The notes: a model not told the origin generated them from the letters alone. Counted from the stretch's first letter, positions 28,525 through 38,364 are shown. The stretch: DNA of 64,000 bases from Brucella tritici (GCF_902825325.1 NZ_CADEAR010000003.1:248001-312000), one strand, 5' to 3'. Numbers and translations are program-made.

Positions 28525-29457
28525 TTAGTCGAACAGGCTCGAAACGGACTCTTCCGCTGCCGTGCGGGCAATGGCTTCGCCAATCAGGTCGGAAATCGAG
28601 AGCACGCGGATATTCGGCGCATCGTTGATGGCGGTGGTCGGCTGGATGGAATCGGTGATGACCAGTTCCTTCAGCTTAGACGCGGCAATACGGGCAACTG
28701 CGCCGCCGGACAGAACGCCATGCGTGATATAGGCGGTGACGCTGTTTGCACCCTTGTTGAGCAGGGCTTCGGCTGCGTTGCAGAGCGTGCCGCCGGAATC
28801 AACGATATCGTCGAACAGCAGGCAGTCCTTGCCGGAAACATCGCCGATGACATTCATGACTTCCGATTCACCTGGACGCTCACGGCGCTTGTCAACGATG
28901 GCGAGCTGCGCATCGATGCGCTTTGCCAGCGAACGGGCACGCACCACGCCGCCAACGTCAGGCGAAACGACCATGCAGTTGCCGGTTGCGTATTTGGCCT
29001 TCACGTCGCGCGCGATGACCGGAACGGCGTAGAGATTGTCGGTCGGGATATCGAAGAAGCCCTGAATCTGACCGGCATGAAGGTCAAGCGTCAGAACGCG
29101 GTTGGCGCCGGCTTCGGTAATGAGGTTGGCTACGAGCTTTGCCGAGATCGGCGTGCGCGGACCGGGCTTGCGGTCCTGACGGGCATAGCCGAAATAGGGC
29201 AGGACGGCAGTGATGCGACGTGCGGAGGAGCGGCGGAAGGCATCGATCATGATGAGCAGTTCCATCAGGTGATCGTTTGCCGGATAGGAGGTCGATTGCA
29301 GAACGAATACGTCTTCGCCGCGCACGTTTTCCTGAATCTCTACGAAGATTTCCTGATCGGCGAAGCGACGGACGCTGGCCTTACCGAGTGGAATGTTGAG
29401 ATATTGAGCAACGGATTCGGCAAGAACCCGGTTGGAGTTGCCTGCGAAAAGTTTCAT
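28525..29457 (-). CDS. prs: Ribose-phosphate pyrophosphokinase
   Basis: Prs makes PRPP from ribose-5-phosphate and ATP. The 310-residue protein shows [19 protein letters not shown] at the start, [13 protein letters not shown], the catalytic-loop lysine region and the PRPP loop [14 protein letters not shown]. Length and domains are typical for class I enzymes. ATG 29457 gives the conserved start. The stop codon TAA at 28525-28527 abuts the chrA stop; no terminator is seen between them. Confidence 0.97.
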   Translation of the reverse strand: MKLFAGNSNRVLAESVAQYLNIPLGKASVRRFADQEIFVEIQENVRGEDVFVLQSTSYPANDHLMELLIMIDAFRRSSARRITAVLPYFGYARQDRKPGPRTPISAKLVANLITEAGANRVLTLDLHAGQIQGFFDIPTDNLYAVPVIARDVKAKYATGNCMVVSPDVGGVVRARSLAKRIDAQLAIVDKRRERPGESEVMNVIGDVSGKDCLLFDDIVDSGGTLCNAAEALLNKGANSVTAYITHGVLSGGAVARIAASKLKELVITDSIQPTTAINDAPNIRVLSISDLIGEAIARTAAEESVSSLFD

Positions 29458-29749
29458 TCTTTTGCCTCTGACGCCGATGCGGTCGCGGTTTGCAGTTTGG
29501 TTCTGTCGCAACAGTCCGCCGTAACGGACGTAATCTCTTAAAAACTTTAAGCTGCGTACTTTCTGACGGGATCAAGTACTGCAGCTCGCAAGGTTTTCTT
29601 TCGGATGTGGGGCCTATTGCAAAGAGTCACCGTCATTGCAAGGCCCCTCGGAACACAATTGCTGTAAAAAGCCCGGTTTTCCGGCTTTCCCACAGTAGGC
29701 AAAACAGATTCAGCAAAAGATTTCAGTCTTTTGCTGCCAAAGCAAGTTT

Positions 29750-30373
29750 CTATGCGCGATTTGCCGCAAGCCAGGTCGAATATTCCTGCATGGTGCGGTC
29801 GGCGATTGCCTGCATTGCGGAAGCTGGAACGACGCTCCATGAGTCTGCGGCCGCACCTGGAACTTTCTCCTGCCCCTGTATCCGGTGAAGACGATTGCCG
29901 GAAGCATCCAGCACGTCCCAGACGTAAAGCACCGTGGTCTGGTTATCTTCCGAAAGAACGGAGAAATAACCCTTCATGACATAGGCAGCACTTGGGTCAT
30001 TATTGCCCGCAAGCTCAATGCCCTTCGTCTTGGCGTCATCATTCATGCGATGGGTCAGCGGCGTCACCACATTGACCGGTGCACCGACAATCGGGGCAAT
30101 ATGCAGTTTGCCCGGCTTGAGCGCCGCACTGCGCTGCGGTGCCACTGGCGTGGTCGTTGCAGGCGGGGTTGTTCCCGCAGGCTGCACGGGAGCGGCACCC
30201 GTCGCCGGGGAGCCCGGTGTCGTCGCAGGTGCAACGGTTTGCCCAGAACTCTGATTGCTGCCCTGTACGTTCAGAGCGGATTCGGTGCTGTTGCAGGCGG
30301 CGAGCAGGCTTGTAAGCACTCCGGCCAGCAACAACATCGTTGAAAGACGTGCCTTGTTCATCTTCGGCTTCAT
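29750..30373 (-). CDS. Predicted outer-membrane lipoprotein
   Basis: The 207-residue protein has a lipobox LTSLLAAC (Cys at residue 27 from ATG 30373) behind a hydrophobic signal, so it should be lipidated by Lgt. A low-complexity P/T/A-rich stretch (residues about 45-80) is followed by a folded part containing APIVGAPVNVVTPLTHRM and GYFSVLSEDNQTTVLYVWDV. CAGGAGC before ATG 30373 supports this start; a second ATG at 30361 is possible. Function unknown; the family is conserved in Brucella-type genomes as far as I can judge. It stands between prs and the M24-fold gene. Confidence 0.8.
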   Translation of the reverse strand: MKPKMNKARLSTMLLLAGVLTSLLAACNSTESALNVQGSNQSSGQTVAPATTPGSPATGAAPVQPAGTTPPATTTPVAPQRSAALKPGKLHIAPIVGAPVNVVTPLTHRMNDDAKTKGIELAGNNDPSAAYVMKGYFSVLSEDNQTTVLYVWDVLDASGNRLHRIQGQEKVPGAAADSWSVVPASAMQAIADRTMQEYSTWLAANRA

Positions 30374-30445
30374 GCTCCTGAAGGCGCAGATTTTCTGCGG
30401 TAGGGCATTTCCAGTTTGAAATAATCTATCGATTTTTGTCGATGT

Positions 30446-30486
30446 GCATCTTGTCCGAAAACCACTTTCCAGTTTCCGACGTGCGC
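30446..30486. repeat. Dispersed short palindrome, family 1
   Basis: GCATCTTGTCCGAAAACC then ACTTTCCAGTTTCCGACGTGCGC. Arms and core match the other copies, with the variant ACCACTTTCC. Confidence 0.75.
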
Positions 30487-30514
30487 TTGTGGCAGTTTTA
30501 TCGCCGATTGCGCC

Positions 30515-31666
30515 TCATTTTACAATCATATCAAGAGAATGGCGGGATAATGGCTGAGCTGCACCATTTGTTGTGAGATATGTCTGCCCCAGCGTCATTG
30601 CGGTCTGCGTATCGGAATCCATGATAATCATATGCGCGAAAAGCGTCATATCCGGCTGGATGCTTTCCGGATTTCCAGCATAGAACATCTGTGGGTCCAT
30701 CCATGAGGGCGCAAATCGGGCGCCCACCGAATAGCCGCAGGCATTGAGGCGATGGCGGGTGAGCCCATGAGCTTCCATAGTGCGGGCATGGGCGTCGAAA
30801 ACGTCGCCGAATGTCGAGGCGGGTGTCATCGCCGCTTCCACGGCTTCCAGTGCCTCGCGTGCGGCGGCATAGAGTTCCAGATGATGCGTGGTCGGCTTCC
30901 CGACGATCAGCGTGCGCATCATCGGCGCATGGTAGTGGCGGAAGACGCCCGACCATTCGAGCGTGAGCTGGTCGTTCTTGTTCAGCTTGCGCCGACCGGA
31001 TTTGTAGCGGCAGAGCAGGGCATCGTCGCCCGAGCCGATGATATATTCGTTGGCGGGAAAATCGCCGTCGCCCGCGAAATTGGCGCTCATCATCCCAGCC
31101 AGAATATCGGCCTCGTTGGCGCTTGCCTTGGTCAGCTTTATTGCAGCATCGAGTGCATCGTCGCTGAGTTCGGCAGCGCGCTTGGCATAGGCGATTTCAG
31201 CAGGGCTTTTCAAAAGGCGCAGGCGGTCCACCATGCCGGATGCGTCGTAAAGCTTGGCAAAGCTCTGCAACTGTTCATCCAGCTTGCGGGCATTGGCGCC
31301 GGTGAGGCCGTGCGTCTGATATTCGATCCCGATCCGCGTGCCGAGAAGGTCGAGTTCCGTCAGGATATTGCGCAGGTCAGCGGCGGGATTGGCATTGTCG
31401 CGGTCGGTCCAGACGACGATGTTCTCGATATTCGACGTATGGCGCGCCTGCCGCAGATCGGCGGAGCGCGTCATCAGCACCATTGACCCGTCTGCCTTCA
31501 CGACGAGACACTGGAAGAAGCAGAATCCGAATGTGTCATAGCCGGTCAGCCAGTACATGCTCTCCTGTGCGAACAGCAGAAGCGCATCCAGCTTTTCCTC
31601 TTCCATCTTCAAGATCAGGCGGTCGCGACGTGCGGCGAATTCTTCCGGCTCGAAGTGAAGGGCCAT
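30515..31666 (-). CDS. M24 (creatinase/aminopeptidase P) fold protein lacking the usual metal ligands
   Basis: The 383-residue protein has the creatinase N-terminal domain (residues 10-150) and the pita-bread M24 domain. Where metal-dependent M24 enzymes have Asp, Asp, His, Glu and Glu, this one reads E237 (TLEWSG), P248 in HAPMMRT, Y312 in CGYSVG, H345 in FAHMII and no final Glu. It therefore cannot bind the usual dinuclear metal; creatinase and ectoine hydrolase are metal-free members of the fold. ATG 31666 follows TAGGAGAA, whose TAG is the pgeF stop. It is last in the lgt-midA-pgeF operon. Substrate unknown. Confidence 0.85.
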   Translation of the reverse strand: MALHFEPEEFAARRDRLILKMEEEKLDALLLFAQESMYWLTGYDTFGFCFFQCLVVKADGSMVLMTRSADLRQARHTSNIENIVVWTDRDNANPAADLRNILTELDLLGTRIGIEYQTHGLTGANARKLDEQLQSFAKLYDASGMVDRLRLLKSPAEIAYAKRAAELSDDALDAAIKLTKASANEADILAGMMSANFAGDGDFPANEYIIGSGDDALLCRYKSGRRKLNKNDQLTLEWSGVFRHYHAPMMRTLIVGKPTTHHLELYAAAREALEAVEAAMTPASTFGDVFDAHARTMEAHGLTRHRLNACGYSVGARFAPSWMDPQMFYAGNPESIQPDMTLFAHMIIMDSDTQTAMTLGQTYLTTNGAAQPLSRHSLDMIVK

Positions 31667-31675
31667 GCGGTTCTC

Positions 31676-32473
31676 CTAATCTTCTATGATGGCGATCGCT
31701 GCAATCTGACGCCCGTAATCGGGTTCGTTGCGATGGGTGGTGCGCCGGTAGGAATAGAACTGTTCCTCATCGGCATAGGTGCACTGGCGAAGGGATTCTG
31801 CCTGCACGCCAGCTTTCGTCAGGCGGTCGGTGATGAATGTCCACAGATCGAACAGCTTGTGGTCGGGCTTGTCGGAAGGCCGGAAATAGGTGGCGTAGGC
31901 AGCATCCTTGCCGATGAATTCGGCGTAGAATTCCGGACCGACTTCATAGTTTTCCGGACCAATGGTCGGCCCGAGGACGGCAACGATATTCTCGCGTTTT
32001 GCACCAAGACCGATCATGGCTTCGATGGTGTTCTCCAGAACACCGCCGAAAGCGCCACGCCATCCGGCATGGGCGGAACCGATGATTCCCGCTTCGTGAT
32101 CGGCAAAAAGCACTGGCCCGCAATCGGCGGAAAGCGCACCGATGGCGATGCCCGGCACATTTGTGACCATTGCGTCAGCCTTCGGGCGTGGGGCGCCGAA
32201 CGGTTCGGTGACGTGCAGGACATCGGGCGAATGAACCTGATGCACGGTCATGAGATGATCGGGCGCAACGCCAAGGTTTTCGGCGACGCGACGGCGATTC
32301 TCCGCAACTTTTTCCGGTACATCGTTCGAACCGCTTCCGACATTCAGGCCCGTATAGATGCCATCGGAAACGCCGCCCTTGCGGGTGAAAAAGCCATGCG
32401 CAATCCGCTTCCCGTTCTGTCCGACGGGCTTTTCAAGGAGAGGCGAGCGGAGCGGTTGCGGCATGTCGGTCAT
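31676..32473 (-). CDS. pgeF: Laccase-domain (PgeF/YfiH) protein
   Basis: The 265-residue protein shows HGFFTRKGGVSDGIYTGLNV, the Zn-ligand stretch GALSADCGPVLFAD and GSAHAGWRGAFGG of the DUF152/PgeF family. E. coli PgeF corrects peptidoglycan precursors and family members can also act as adenosine/purine-nucleoside-type hydrolases with Zn. ATG 32473 is preferred because it precedes the conserved part directly; the frame begins at 32527. It lies between the midA-like and M24-fold genes, with 9 nt to the latter. Confidence 0.92.
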   Translation of the reverse strand: MTDMPQPLRSPLLEKPVGQNGKRIAHGFFTRKGGVSDGIYTGLNVGSGSNDVPEKVAENRRRVAENLGVAPDHLMTVHQVHSPDVLHVTEPFGAPRPKADAMVTNVPGIAIGALSADCGPVLFADHEAGIIGSAHAGWRGAFGGVLENTIEAMIGLGAKRENIVAVLGPTIGPENYEVGPEFYAEFIGKDAAYATYFRPSDKPDHKLFDLWTFITDRLTKAGVQAESLRQCTYADEEQFYSYRRTTHRNEPDYGRQIAAIAIIED

Positions 32474-32542
32474 CTTGCTGGCTTTCGTAAACGGCGGGAT
32501 GGTGGGGGAGGAGGCACAGCTTGTCAATCGAAGCTTTCGCCG

Positions 32543-33646
32543 TCATGGAACTGCAAACGGAATGAGTTTTGTGTCGGAATCGCTGATGGCCAGCACCTTG
32601 AACAAGGTTCCCATTTGATCGGAGGCGGCCAGTCTTTCGACGTCCTGCCGGATTTTTTCCTGAAACGCGGCATCCTTGCCGGCGCCAAGCCGTCCGGCGC
32701 GATCGAGCAGGCCCATTGCAAGCAGAAATTCGCCCTGCGTCATCATTCCGGTCTTGCAGCCGCTGGCCCGTGCGGTCTTCTCCAGACTATCGAAATCGAC
32801 ATGGCTGGTGAGGTCCGCAACGCCCGGATTGGCAAAGACATCGTCAAAGCTGTGTTTCAACATGGCTTGCAGCGTATCGCCGAAACCGGCTTTCAGATGG
32901 CCGTAGTCGATATTGAGCGCTGCACCGCGCGTGGCCGCGATATGACTGGCAATTTCCTGCATCAAGGCCGTGCGCGCTGGAGCCGCTTCAAAGATCGTGC
33001 CTTCGGGTGCTTGCACATGGCTTGCAGGTAAAAGCGCCGGATCAATGCCGCCCAGACCACTGACAAAATGGAACTCATCCTTTTCGTCGAGCGCGATCAT
33101 GCGTTCGACAAAGCGGCCATCGACCTTGACGAACTGCCGGAACGGGATGGCATCGAACAGCTCATTGGTCACGAGGATCAGCGGCCTGTTGGCAGTATCG
33201 GCGGAAATATCGGAAAAGCGTTCGAACCAGTCGATCTTCGCTCCGGTATCGGACAGCTTTTCCCTTTGCCTTTCGACAAGGCGCGGGCTGGTTTCCACCA
33301 TGGCGACCCGCGCATGGGCCAGCATTTGCGGGGCAAGCCTGCCGATGGTGCGCAGCATGTCGCTCATCAGCGTGCCGCGACCGGGGCCGATTTCGCACAG
33401 CACGATATTGTCCGGGCGTCCCAGCGCGTCCCATTCGCTGACGCACCAGATGCCGATCAGTTCACCAAACATCTGGCTCACTTCCGGCGCGGTGATGAAA
33501 TCGCCGTCTCGTCCGAAAGGTTCGCGCGTGGTGTAATAGCCCGCCTCACGGTCGCCGAGGCAGGCTGCCATGTAATCGGCAACGCTGATCGGCCCCGAAG
33601 TGGCGATCAGGCGTTTCAGCCGGTCTTTCAGCGGAAGATCAGGCAT
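32543..33646 (-). CDS. SAM-dependent methyltransferase, MidA/NDUFAF7-like (DUF185)
   Basis: The 367-residue protein has the family start [20 protein letters not shown], the SAM motif [18 protein letters not shown] and the [16 protein letters not shown] motif typical of the DUF185 family. Human NDUFAF7 dimethylates an arginine of complex I subunit NDUFS2; the bacterial role may be similar in a complex I-bearing respiratory chain. Its start overlaps the lgt stop by 8 nt. Confidence 0.92.
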   Translation of the reverse strand: MPDLPLKDRLKRLIATSGPISVADYMAACLGDREAGYYTTREPFGRDGDFITAPEVSQMFGELIGIWCVSEWDALGRPDNIVLCEIGPGRGTLMSDMLRTIGRLAPQMLAHARVAMVETSPRLVERQREKLSDTGAKIDWFERFSDISADTANRPLILVTNELFDAIPFRQFVKVDGRFVERMIALDEKDEFHFVSGLGGIDPALLPASHVQAPEGTIFEAAPARTALMQEIASHIAATRGAALNIDYGHLKAGFGDTLQAMLKHSFDDVFANPGVADLTSHVDFDSLEKTARASGCKTGMMTQGEFLLAMGLLDRAGRLGAGKDAAFQEKIRQDVERLAASDQMGTLFKVLAISDSDTKLIPFAVP

Positions 33647-34484
33647 CCTTGGCAGCAGCCCGGTTTGCGCGCCACATGGCCCAAAGCCCGATCAGTACCA
33701 TCGGCACCGAGAGGACCATGCCCATGGTGAGCCATCCGCCGAAGAGATAGCCGAGCTGTGCATCCGGCTCGCGGAAGAATTCGACCACGATGCGGCTGAG
33801 GCCGTAGCCCGTGACGAAAGCGCCTGCAATGAAGCCGGGCTTCTTCAGTTTGCGTCCGACCCAGACGAGGAGGAACAGCACGAAGAAGAGGACCACACCC
33901 TCAAGGAACGCTTCATAAAGCTGGCTTGGATGGCGCGGCAGCGGGCCGCCATTGGGGAAGTATACTGCCCATGGCACATCGCTGACACGGCCCCAGAGTT
34001 CCGAATTGATGAAATTGGCGACGCGCACCACGCCAAGTCCGACCGGAACGCCGGCGGCAATCGTGTCGAACATGCTCCAGACCTTGATGCCGCGCGAACG
34101 GGCAAACAGGAACATGGCAAGCGTTGTGCCCAGAATGCCGCCGTGAAACGACATGCCGCCATCCCACACCGCCGGAATGGCGAGGGGATTGGAAATATAA
34201 TAGGAGAAATTATAGAAGAGCACGTAGCCGATACGGCCACCAAGCACGACGCCGAGCGCTGCCCATATGACGAAATCATCAAGCGCTTCCGGTGCCATGG
34301 GCGGCTGGTTATTGGCCCACAGGCGATGGCTTCGCAAGAGTTTCTTGCCGTACCACCAGGCGAACATGATGCCGACGACATAGCCGAGGCCGTACCAGTG
34401 CACTGCCAGTGGCCCGACCCGGAAGATCACCGGATCGATATTGGGGAAGGCGAGCGCCGATGCGGGCAGCAACGTCTCAATCAT
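33639..34484 (-). CDS. lgt: Prolipoprotein diacylglyceryl transferase
   Basis: Lgt adds diacylglycerol from phosphatidylglycerol to the lipobox Cys of lipoproteins in the inner membrane. The 281-residue protein has about seven helices, the [10 protein letters not shown] motif, [14 protein letters not shown] and the Lgt signature [13 protein letters not shown]. The lipoproteins encoded in this window (29750, 45064, 51383) are natural substrates. ATG 34484 is the first gene of the lgt-midA-pgeF-M24 operon; its neighbour overlaps by 8 nt. Confidence 0.96.
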   Translation of the reverse strand: MIETLLPASALAFPNIDPVIFRVGPLAVHWYGLGYVVGIMFAWWYGKKLLRSHRLWANNQPPMAPEALDDFVIWAALGVVLGGRIGYVLFYNFSYYISNPLAIPAVWDGGMSFHGGILGTTLAMFLFARSRGIKVWSMFDTIAAGVPVGLGVVRVANFINSELWGRVSDVPWAVYFPNGGPLPRHPSQLYEAFLEGVVLFFVLFLLVWVGRKLKKPGFIAGAFVTGYGLSRIVVEFFREPDAQLGYLFGGWLTMGMVLSVPMVLIGLWAMWRANRAAAKDA

Positions 34485-34813
34485 GAAATCACTCCGTTTT
34501 GTGACGGAACATGCTGGACCGGCCCGATATGGTCAAGCTGTTCCCGTCGGCTGCAAATCGCGTTTGCAATAGCGGTTGCAAATTGCGGTTTCGGGGCTTC
34601 CGGTGCTGATTTACCCTTAAGGCAGCCTTAAGTACATTCTCCACTGGCGCCTCGGGTTCTCGCAGACGGCTATTCTCGCGAGGTCCGCAATTGTTGATTC
34701 AGCTGCATTGAAGCCGATCACTTTCTATAGCTGCGCTTGCATCGGAACTGAGACGGCCCTATTTCAAATTTATGTTTTCAACAGGTCTCACCTGGAAATA
34801 AGGAATGATTGCC
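34485..34813. other. Intergenic region between divergent lgt and ubiK
   Basis: About 330 nt without a supported gene. It contains the degenerate family-2 repeat (34573-34695) and presumably both promoters; I see no other structure. Confidence 0.55.
34573..34695. repeat. Degenerate dispersed repeat, family 2, copy C
   Basis: GGTTGCAAATTGCGG and the inverted CCGCAATTG arm (about 34685-34693) flank CTTCCGGTGCTGATTTACCC and CTTAAGTACATTCTCC, the latter comparable with the corresponding block of copy B. Several substitutions make this copy weaker than A and B. Confidence 0.5.
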
Positions 34814-35134
34814 ATGACCAGCGGACAGAACCGGGTTCTTGATGAACTCGCCAAGCTTGTGACGGATGCGGCAGGCGCTGCGCAGGGCGTGCGCCGTGAA
34901 GTGGAAACGGCGTTGCGTTCCCAGAGCGAGCGCGTGCTCAACACGCTCGATGTCGTACAGCGCGAAGACTTCGAAGCCGTTCGCGAATTGGCAATCAAGG
35001 CGCGTGCGGAAAACAGCGCGTTGTTGGCAAGAATCGAAGCTCTCGAAGCACGTCTTGCGAAATTCGAAGTTGATTCTGATGCCAAACCGGCAAAATCGGC
35101 TTCATCTTCGGCAAAATCCAAAAATAATCCCTGA
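34814..35134 (+). CDS. ubiK: Ubiquinone biosynthesis accessory factor UbiK (BMFP family)
   Basis: A 106-residue, mostly helical protein: MTSGQNRVLDELAKLVTDAA, then an Arg/Glu-rich coiled coil REDFEAVRELAIKARAENSA and LLARIEALEARLAKFE, followed by a Lys/Ser-rich tail. UbiK/YqiC-type membrane-fusogenic proteins help the UbiJ-containing ubiquinone-synthesis complex. ATG 34814 is chosen because TAAGGAATG lies at proper distance; ATG 34805 is too close to AAGG. It stands alone between divergent lgt and the ybjN gene. Confidence 0.85.
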   Translation: MTSGQNRVLDELAKLVTDAAGAAQGVRREVETALRSQSERVLNTLDVVQREDFEAVRELAIKARAENSALLARIEALEARLAKFEVDSDAKPAKSASSSAKSKNNP

Positions 35135-35563
35135 ATATTTATTAACAGGCCGCAAGTGGCAAAAACCCTTGTCTTAGAGTCGGTTAAGGCAAGGGTCGCG
35201 GTCGGTCCCTCGTATATTTCCACATGCTTTCACGGCTCTTTGTTCAAAAGGGGCTGGCGTTCAGATTCAGCATCAATAGACTGAAAACACTACATGATTC
35301 GTAACGCGGTCATGTAGGCGGCGGCGAGGGGCTGAGTGTCAGGTTTCGCGTCTTTCAGGCTGCTTTCCAGTATCAGTTGCGTATGTGCGTGTGCCATTGA
35401 GGCGCTTGCATGCCGTCGTGCATGCCGGTTCCTCAACCGATCAATTCGTGCCTGTTTTCCTGCGCTTGTTCTTGCGCGGTGGCTGGCACGGGCGAGCAAT
35501 GACTTGCGCGCCGGGAATTAGGAAACATCTGGGGGCAGATGGTTCCCAGAACAGGAAACGGAC
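35135..35563. other. Intergenic region upstream of ybjN
   Basis: About 430 nt. I find no ORF with a credible start and coding pattern on either strand (a 69-codon minus-strand frame at 35290-35499 looks spurious) and no RNA-gene structure. The promoter of the ybjN gene should lie in the last part, before GGAAACGGAC at 35551. Confidence 0.55.
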
Positions 35564-36064
35564 ATGAGCCTTCTTGAGCTTGAATTCGCACGTGAGGCGC
35601 ATCCGGTGGATGTGATCGAACAGGTCGCGCATTCAAACGACTGGACGTTCGAGCGGACTGGCGACGACGAAATCGCAATTTCGGTTGCGGGCAACTGGAC
35701 TGACTATCACATCTCGTTTTCCTGGATGGAGGATTTCGAGGCACTGCATCTGGCCTGCGCATTCGACATCAAGGTGGCCGAGCCACGTGTGAACGAAGTG
35801 ATGCGCCTGCTGTCGCTCATCAATGAAAAGCTTCTGATGGGGCATTTCGATCTCTGGCAGCAGGAAGGCGCGATCATGTACCGCCAGTCGCTGCTGCTGG
35901 CAGGCGGTGCGGAACCGACGAGCCGTCAGGTGGAAGTATTGCTGTCGGCAGCGCTGGAAGCTTGCGAAGCCTATTTCCAGGCTTTCCAGTTTGTGGTCTG
36001 GTCGGGTGTTACGGCGCGTGAAGCGCTGGAATGCGTGGTGTTCGAGACCGTCGGTCGCGCCTGA
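35564..36064 (+). CDS. YbjN domain-containing protein
   Basis: The 166-residue protein has the YbjN fold pattern: HPVDVIEQVAHSNDWTFERT, WTDYHISFSWMEDFEALHLA, then a block of two helices, NEVMRLLSLINEKLLMGHFD, and EGAIMYRQSLLL. YbjN proteins resemble type III secretion chaperones in structure; E. coli YbjN affects stress tolerance and motility. There is no signal peptide. A hairpin terminator follows at 36087-36108. Confidence 0.87.
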   Translation: MSLLELEFAREAHPVDVIEQVAHSNDWTFERTGDDEIAISVAGNWTDYHISFSWMEDFEALHLACAFDIKVAEPRVNEVMRLLSLINEKLLMGHFDLWQQEGAIMYRQSLLLAGGAEPTSRQVEVLLSAALEACEAYFQAFQFVVWSGVTAREALECVVFETVGRA

Positions 36065-36086
36065 CTATCCATTAACTGAGTTTTGG

Positions 36087-36108
36087 CCCGGCGTTCGCGC
36101 CGGGTTTT
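36087..36108 (+). terminator. Terminator downstream of ybjN
   Basis: CCCGGCG-TTCG-CGCCGGG followed by TTTT, a 7-bp stem with a UUCG-type loop. Confidence 0.85.
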
Positions 36109-36144
36109 CTGCGAGGCCGGGAATGAGGGCCGGGGAGTGAAAGA

Positions 36145-36492
36145 ATGAGCGAAGCAACCACCATTACCTGGGCAGATTTCGAAAAGGTCGATATCCGCAG
36201 CGGAACCATCGTGGAAGCTGTGCCATTTCCCGAAGCCCGCAAGCCTGCCTTCAAGCTGAAGATCGATTTCGGCGAAAAGATCGGCATCAAGAAGTCGTCA
36301 GCCCAGATCACCCGGCACTACACGCCGGAGCAACTCATCGGCAAACAGATCATGGCCGTGGTGAATTTCCCGCCACGACAGATCGGCCCCTTCATGTCGG
36401 AAGTGCTGACACTCGGTATGCCGGACGAGGACGGCGAAGTGGTTCTCGCAGCAATCGATAAGCCCGTGCCGAACGGCGGCAAGCTTTATTAA
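36145..36492 (+). CDS. tRNA-binding (CsaA-type) protein
   Basis: The 115-residue protein is a single EMAP-II/tRNA-binding OB domain of the CsaA type: WADFEKVDIRSGTIVEA at the start, KKSSAQITRHYTPEQLIGKQ, VVNFPPRQIGPFMSEVL. CsaA is described as a secretion-related chaperone in Bacillus and binds tRNA-like structures. ATG 36145 follows GGGGAGTGAAAGA. Function here is inferred from family. Confidence 0.92.
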   Translation: MSEATTITWADFEKVDIRSGTIVEAVPFPEARKPAFKLKIDFGEKIGIKKSSAQITRHYTPEQLIGKQIMAVVNFPPRQIGPFMSEVLTLGMPDEDGEVVLAAIDKPVPNGGKLY

Positions 36493-36797
36493 GAGCGTGG
36501 TTTTTAGGTGAACAAGCAGCGGTATCCTTTTCCCTCATCCTGAGGAGCCGTTGAAAACGGCGTCTCGAAGGACGAGGGAAAACTAGGCGCTTGCCCTCGT
36601 CCTTCGAGACGGTTCCTTCGCAAGCTCAGAAACCTCCTCAGAATGAGGGGAGGCGTTGTTTGCTCCGCGGGAAGGCCGGGACAAGTCAAACCATCTCGGA
36701 CAAGACGACGTTCCGACCGCCCTGATATCCCAGGCTTTGTCTAACCCTTTGTTTTCAGATAAGTCCGCAACGGCTTCCCGCTTTCAAACGACATGCT
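36493..36797. other. Intergenic region between the csaA-like gene and the histidine kinase gene
   Basis: About 305 nt. It contains a family-3 palindrome (36532-36650); the rest (36651-36797) shows no ORF or RNA-gene structure that I can support. Confidence 0.55.
36532..36650. repeat. Dispersed paired palindrome, family 3, copy 2
   Basis: CCCTCATCCTGAGGAGCCG at the left, TCGAAGGACGAGGG and CCTCGTCCTTCGAGACGG in the middle, CCTCAGAATGAGGGG at the right. Same outer arms and central cassettes as 578-711. Confidence 0.82.
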
Positions 36798-38141
36798 TCA
36801 CGCCGGAATGTGGATGATGGCGCGCAAGCCGCCCGTCGGGGCGTCTTCCAGCGTAATGTCGCCACCGTGGCTGCGTGCAATATCGCGTGCAATGGCAAGC
36901 CCCAGCCCGCCGGTGCCGCCGGAATCCTGCGTACGTGCTTCATCCAGCCGGACGAAAGGCTTGAAGACGTCCTCGCGACGGTCTTCCGGAATGCCTGGCC
37001 CGTCATCATCCACGACGACCTTCAGCCAGCCATCCTCATGCGAAATTGAAAGCTCGACATTCTGCGCGTGACGGAAGGCATTCGATACGAGATTGCTGAC
37101 GAGGCGCGAGAAGGCGTTTGGACGCACATAGACCTCGCTGTCGCCTTCAATATGATATTTGAAGCCGCGTTCGCGCAGGCGCGCTTCGTGCTCCAGTTTT
37201 TCGCAAAGCTTCGTGACGTCGTAGCTTGCCGTTTCCTCTGAACCTTCGCCGCGCGCAAAGGCGAGATAGCCTTCGAGCATCGTCTGCATGTCGGCAATAT
37301 CCTGATTGAGAGGCTCGGTGTCGATGGAGTGGCCAGCCAGTGCAAGCTGCAGCTTGAAGCGGGTCAGAATGGTGCGCAGATCGTGGCTGACGCCAGAAAG
37401 CATGGCAGTGCGCTGCTCGATCTGGCGCTCGATGCGCGAGCGCATCTGGATGAAGGCAATGCCTGCGCGGCGTACTTCCTCGGCCCCGCGTGGATGGAAG
37501 CCTTCCGGCATGGGGCGCCCCTTGCCGAAACTTTCCGCCGCTTCGGCAAGCTGCTGGATCGGCTTGATCTGGTTGCGGAGGAAGGCGATGGCGATAATCA
37601 GCAGAACGAGTGCGGTGCCGACCATCCATGTCAGGAAGATGCCCGTATTGGACGCATAGGCCTGGCTGCGTCGCGCAAAGACGCGCAACACCTTGTCCTC
37701 AAGCTTGATGCGGATTTCGATGAGATCGGAATCGCCAACCGTGTCCACCCAGAAAGGGCGATTGATCTGGCGGGTAATCTCTTCGCTGAGGAAGTAATCG
37801 AGAATGGCGAAAAAAGGCTTCGGTCCGGGAGGCGGCAGCGGATCGGGCGGCAGGATCGAAATGTTCAGCGCCAGCCGCTGCTGCGCGATGCGGATGAGAT
37901 TGTCGTAGCCCGGTTCCTGCGGATAGGTTTCGAGAATATCGATGATGCCCGCAATATCGCGCACAACAGCGGTCGACAGTCGTTCGGTCACCATCTGCCA
38001 GTGACGCTCCATGAACACATAGGCGATCACGGACTGCAGCAGAACCATCGGGGCAATGATGATGATGAGCGACCGCGCATAAAGCCCCTTCGGCATGATG
38101 CGCGCCAACCAGCGGGAGAATTTTCTCAAGGGCGATTTCAT
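36798..38141 (-). CDS. Sensor histidine kinase (EnvZ-type)
   Basis: The 447-residue kinase has two membrane helices (about residues 22-45 and 168-188) around a periplasmic sensor domain, a HAMP region (189-240), the H-box SGVSHDLRT with phospho-accepting H253, and the ATP-binding boxes DDGPGIPE and GGTGGLGLAIARDI. It is encoded 223 nt after the response regulator gene, in the same orientation, so it is the likely partner. The periplasmic part (ILPPDPLPPPGPKPF) is proline-rich. The stimulus is unknown. Confidence 0.93.
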   Translation of the reverse strand: MKSPLRKFSRWLARIMPKGLYARSLIIIIAPMVLLQSVIAYVFMERHWQMVTERLSTAVVRDIAGIIDILETYPQEPGYDNLIRIAQQRLALNISILPPDPLPPPGPKPFFAILDYFLSEEITRQINRPFWVDTVGDSDLIEIRIKLEDKVLRVFARRSQAYASNTGIFLTWMVGTALVLLIIAIAFLRNQIKPIQQLAEAAESFGKGRPMPEGFHPRGAEEVRRAGIAFIQMRSRIERQIEQRTAMLSGVSHDLRTILTRFKLQLALAGHSIDTEPLNQDIADMQTMLEGYLAFARGEGSEETASYDVTKLCEKLEHEARLRERGFKYHIEGDSEVYVRPNAFSRLVSNLVSNAFRHAQNVELSISHEDGWLKVVVDDDGPGIPEDRREDVFKPFVRLDEARTQDSGGTGGLGLAIARDIARSHGGDITLEDAPTGGLRAIIHIPA

Positions 38142-38364
38142 CGTGTTAAAACGTCCCTCAGTACTCCGTGGTTGCGCCCAAAATACTTATTTTGTCGCAA
38201 AGCTGCGTCGCACCTTTGGCTCGAAAATGCGCTTCCGGAAATATCGCTGTCTGCAAATGACGTTTTCCATGAACAACATTGCGGCTGTACCGTTTGTACA
38301 CGTCGCCCTGCGTTTTGAGAAAACACCATTTTCTGATCGCGATATTCCCGATTGCCGATGGTTG

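Noticed and set aside
28501-28530. Possible chrA/prs overlap or shared terminator
   Set aside because: The two stop codons abut without a hairpin; I see no terminator, and no functional link between chrA and prs.
35290-35499. Minus-strand 69-codon frame ending ...AAAYMTALRIM
   Set aside because: No ribosome site at any start, Arg/His-rich N-terminal half typical of a shadow frame, no recognised motif. It could become real only if homologues are found.
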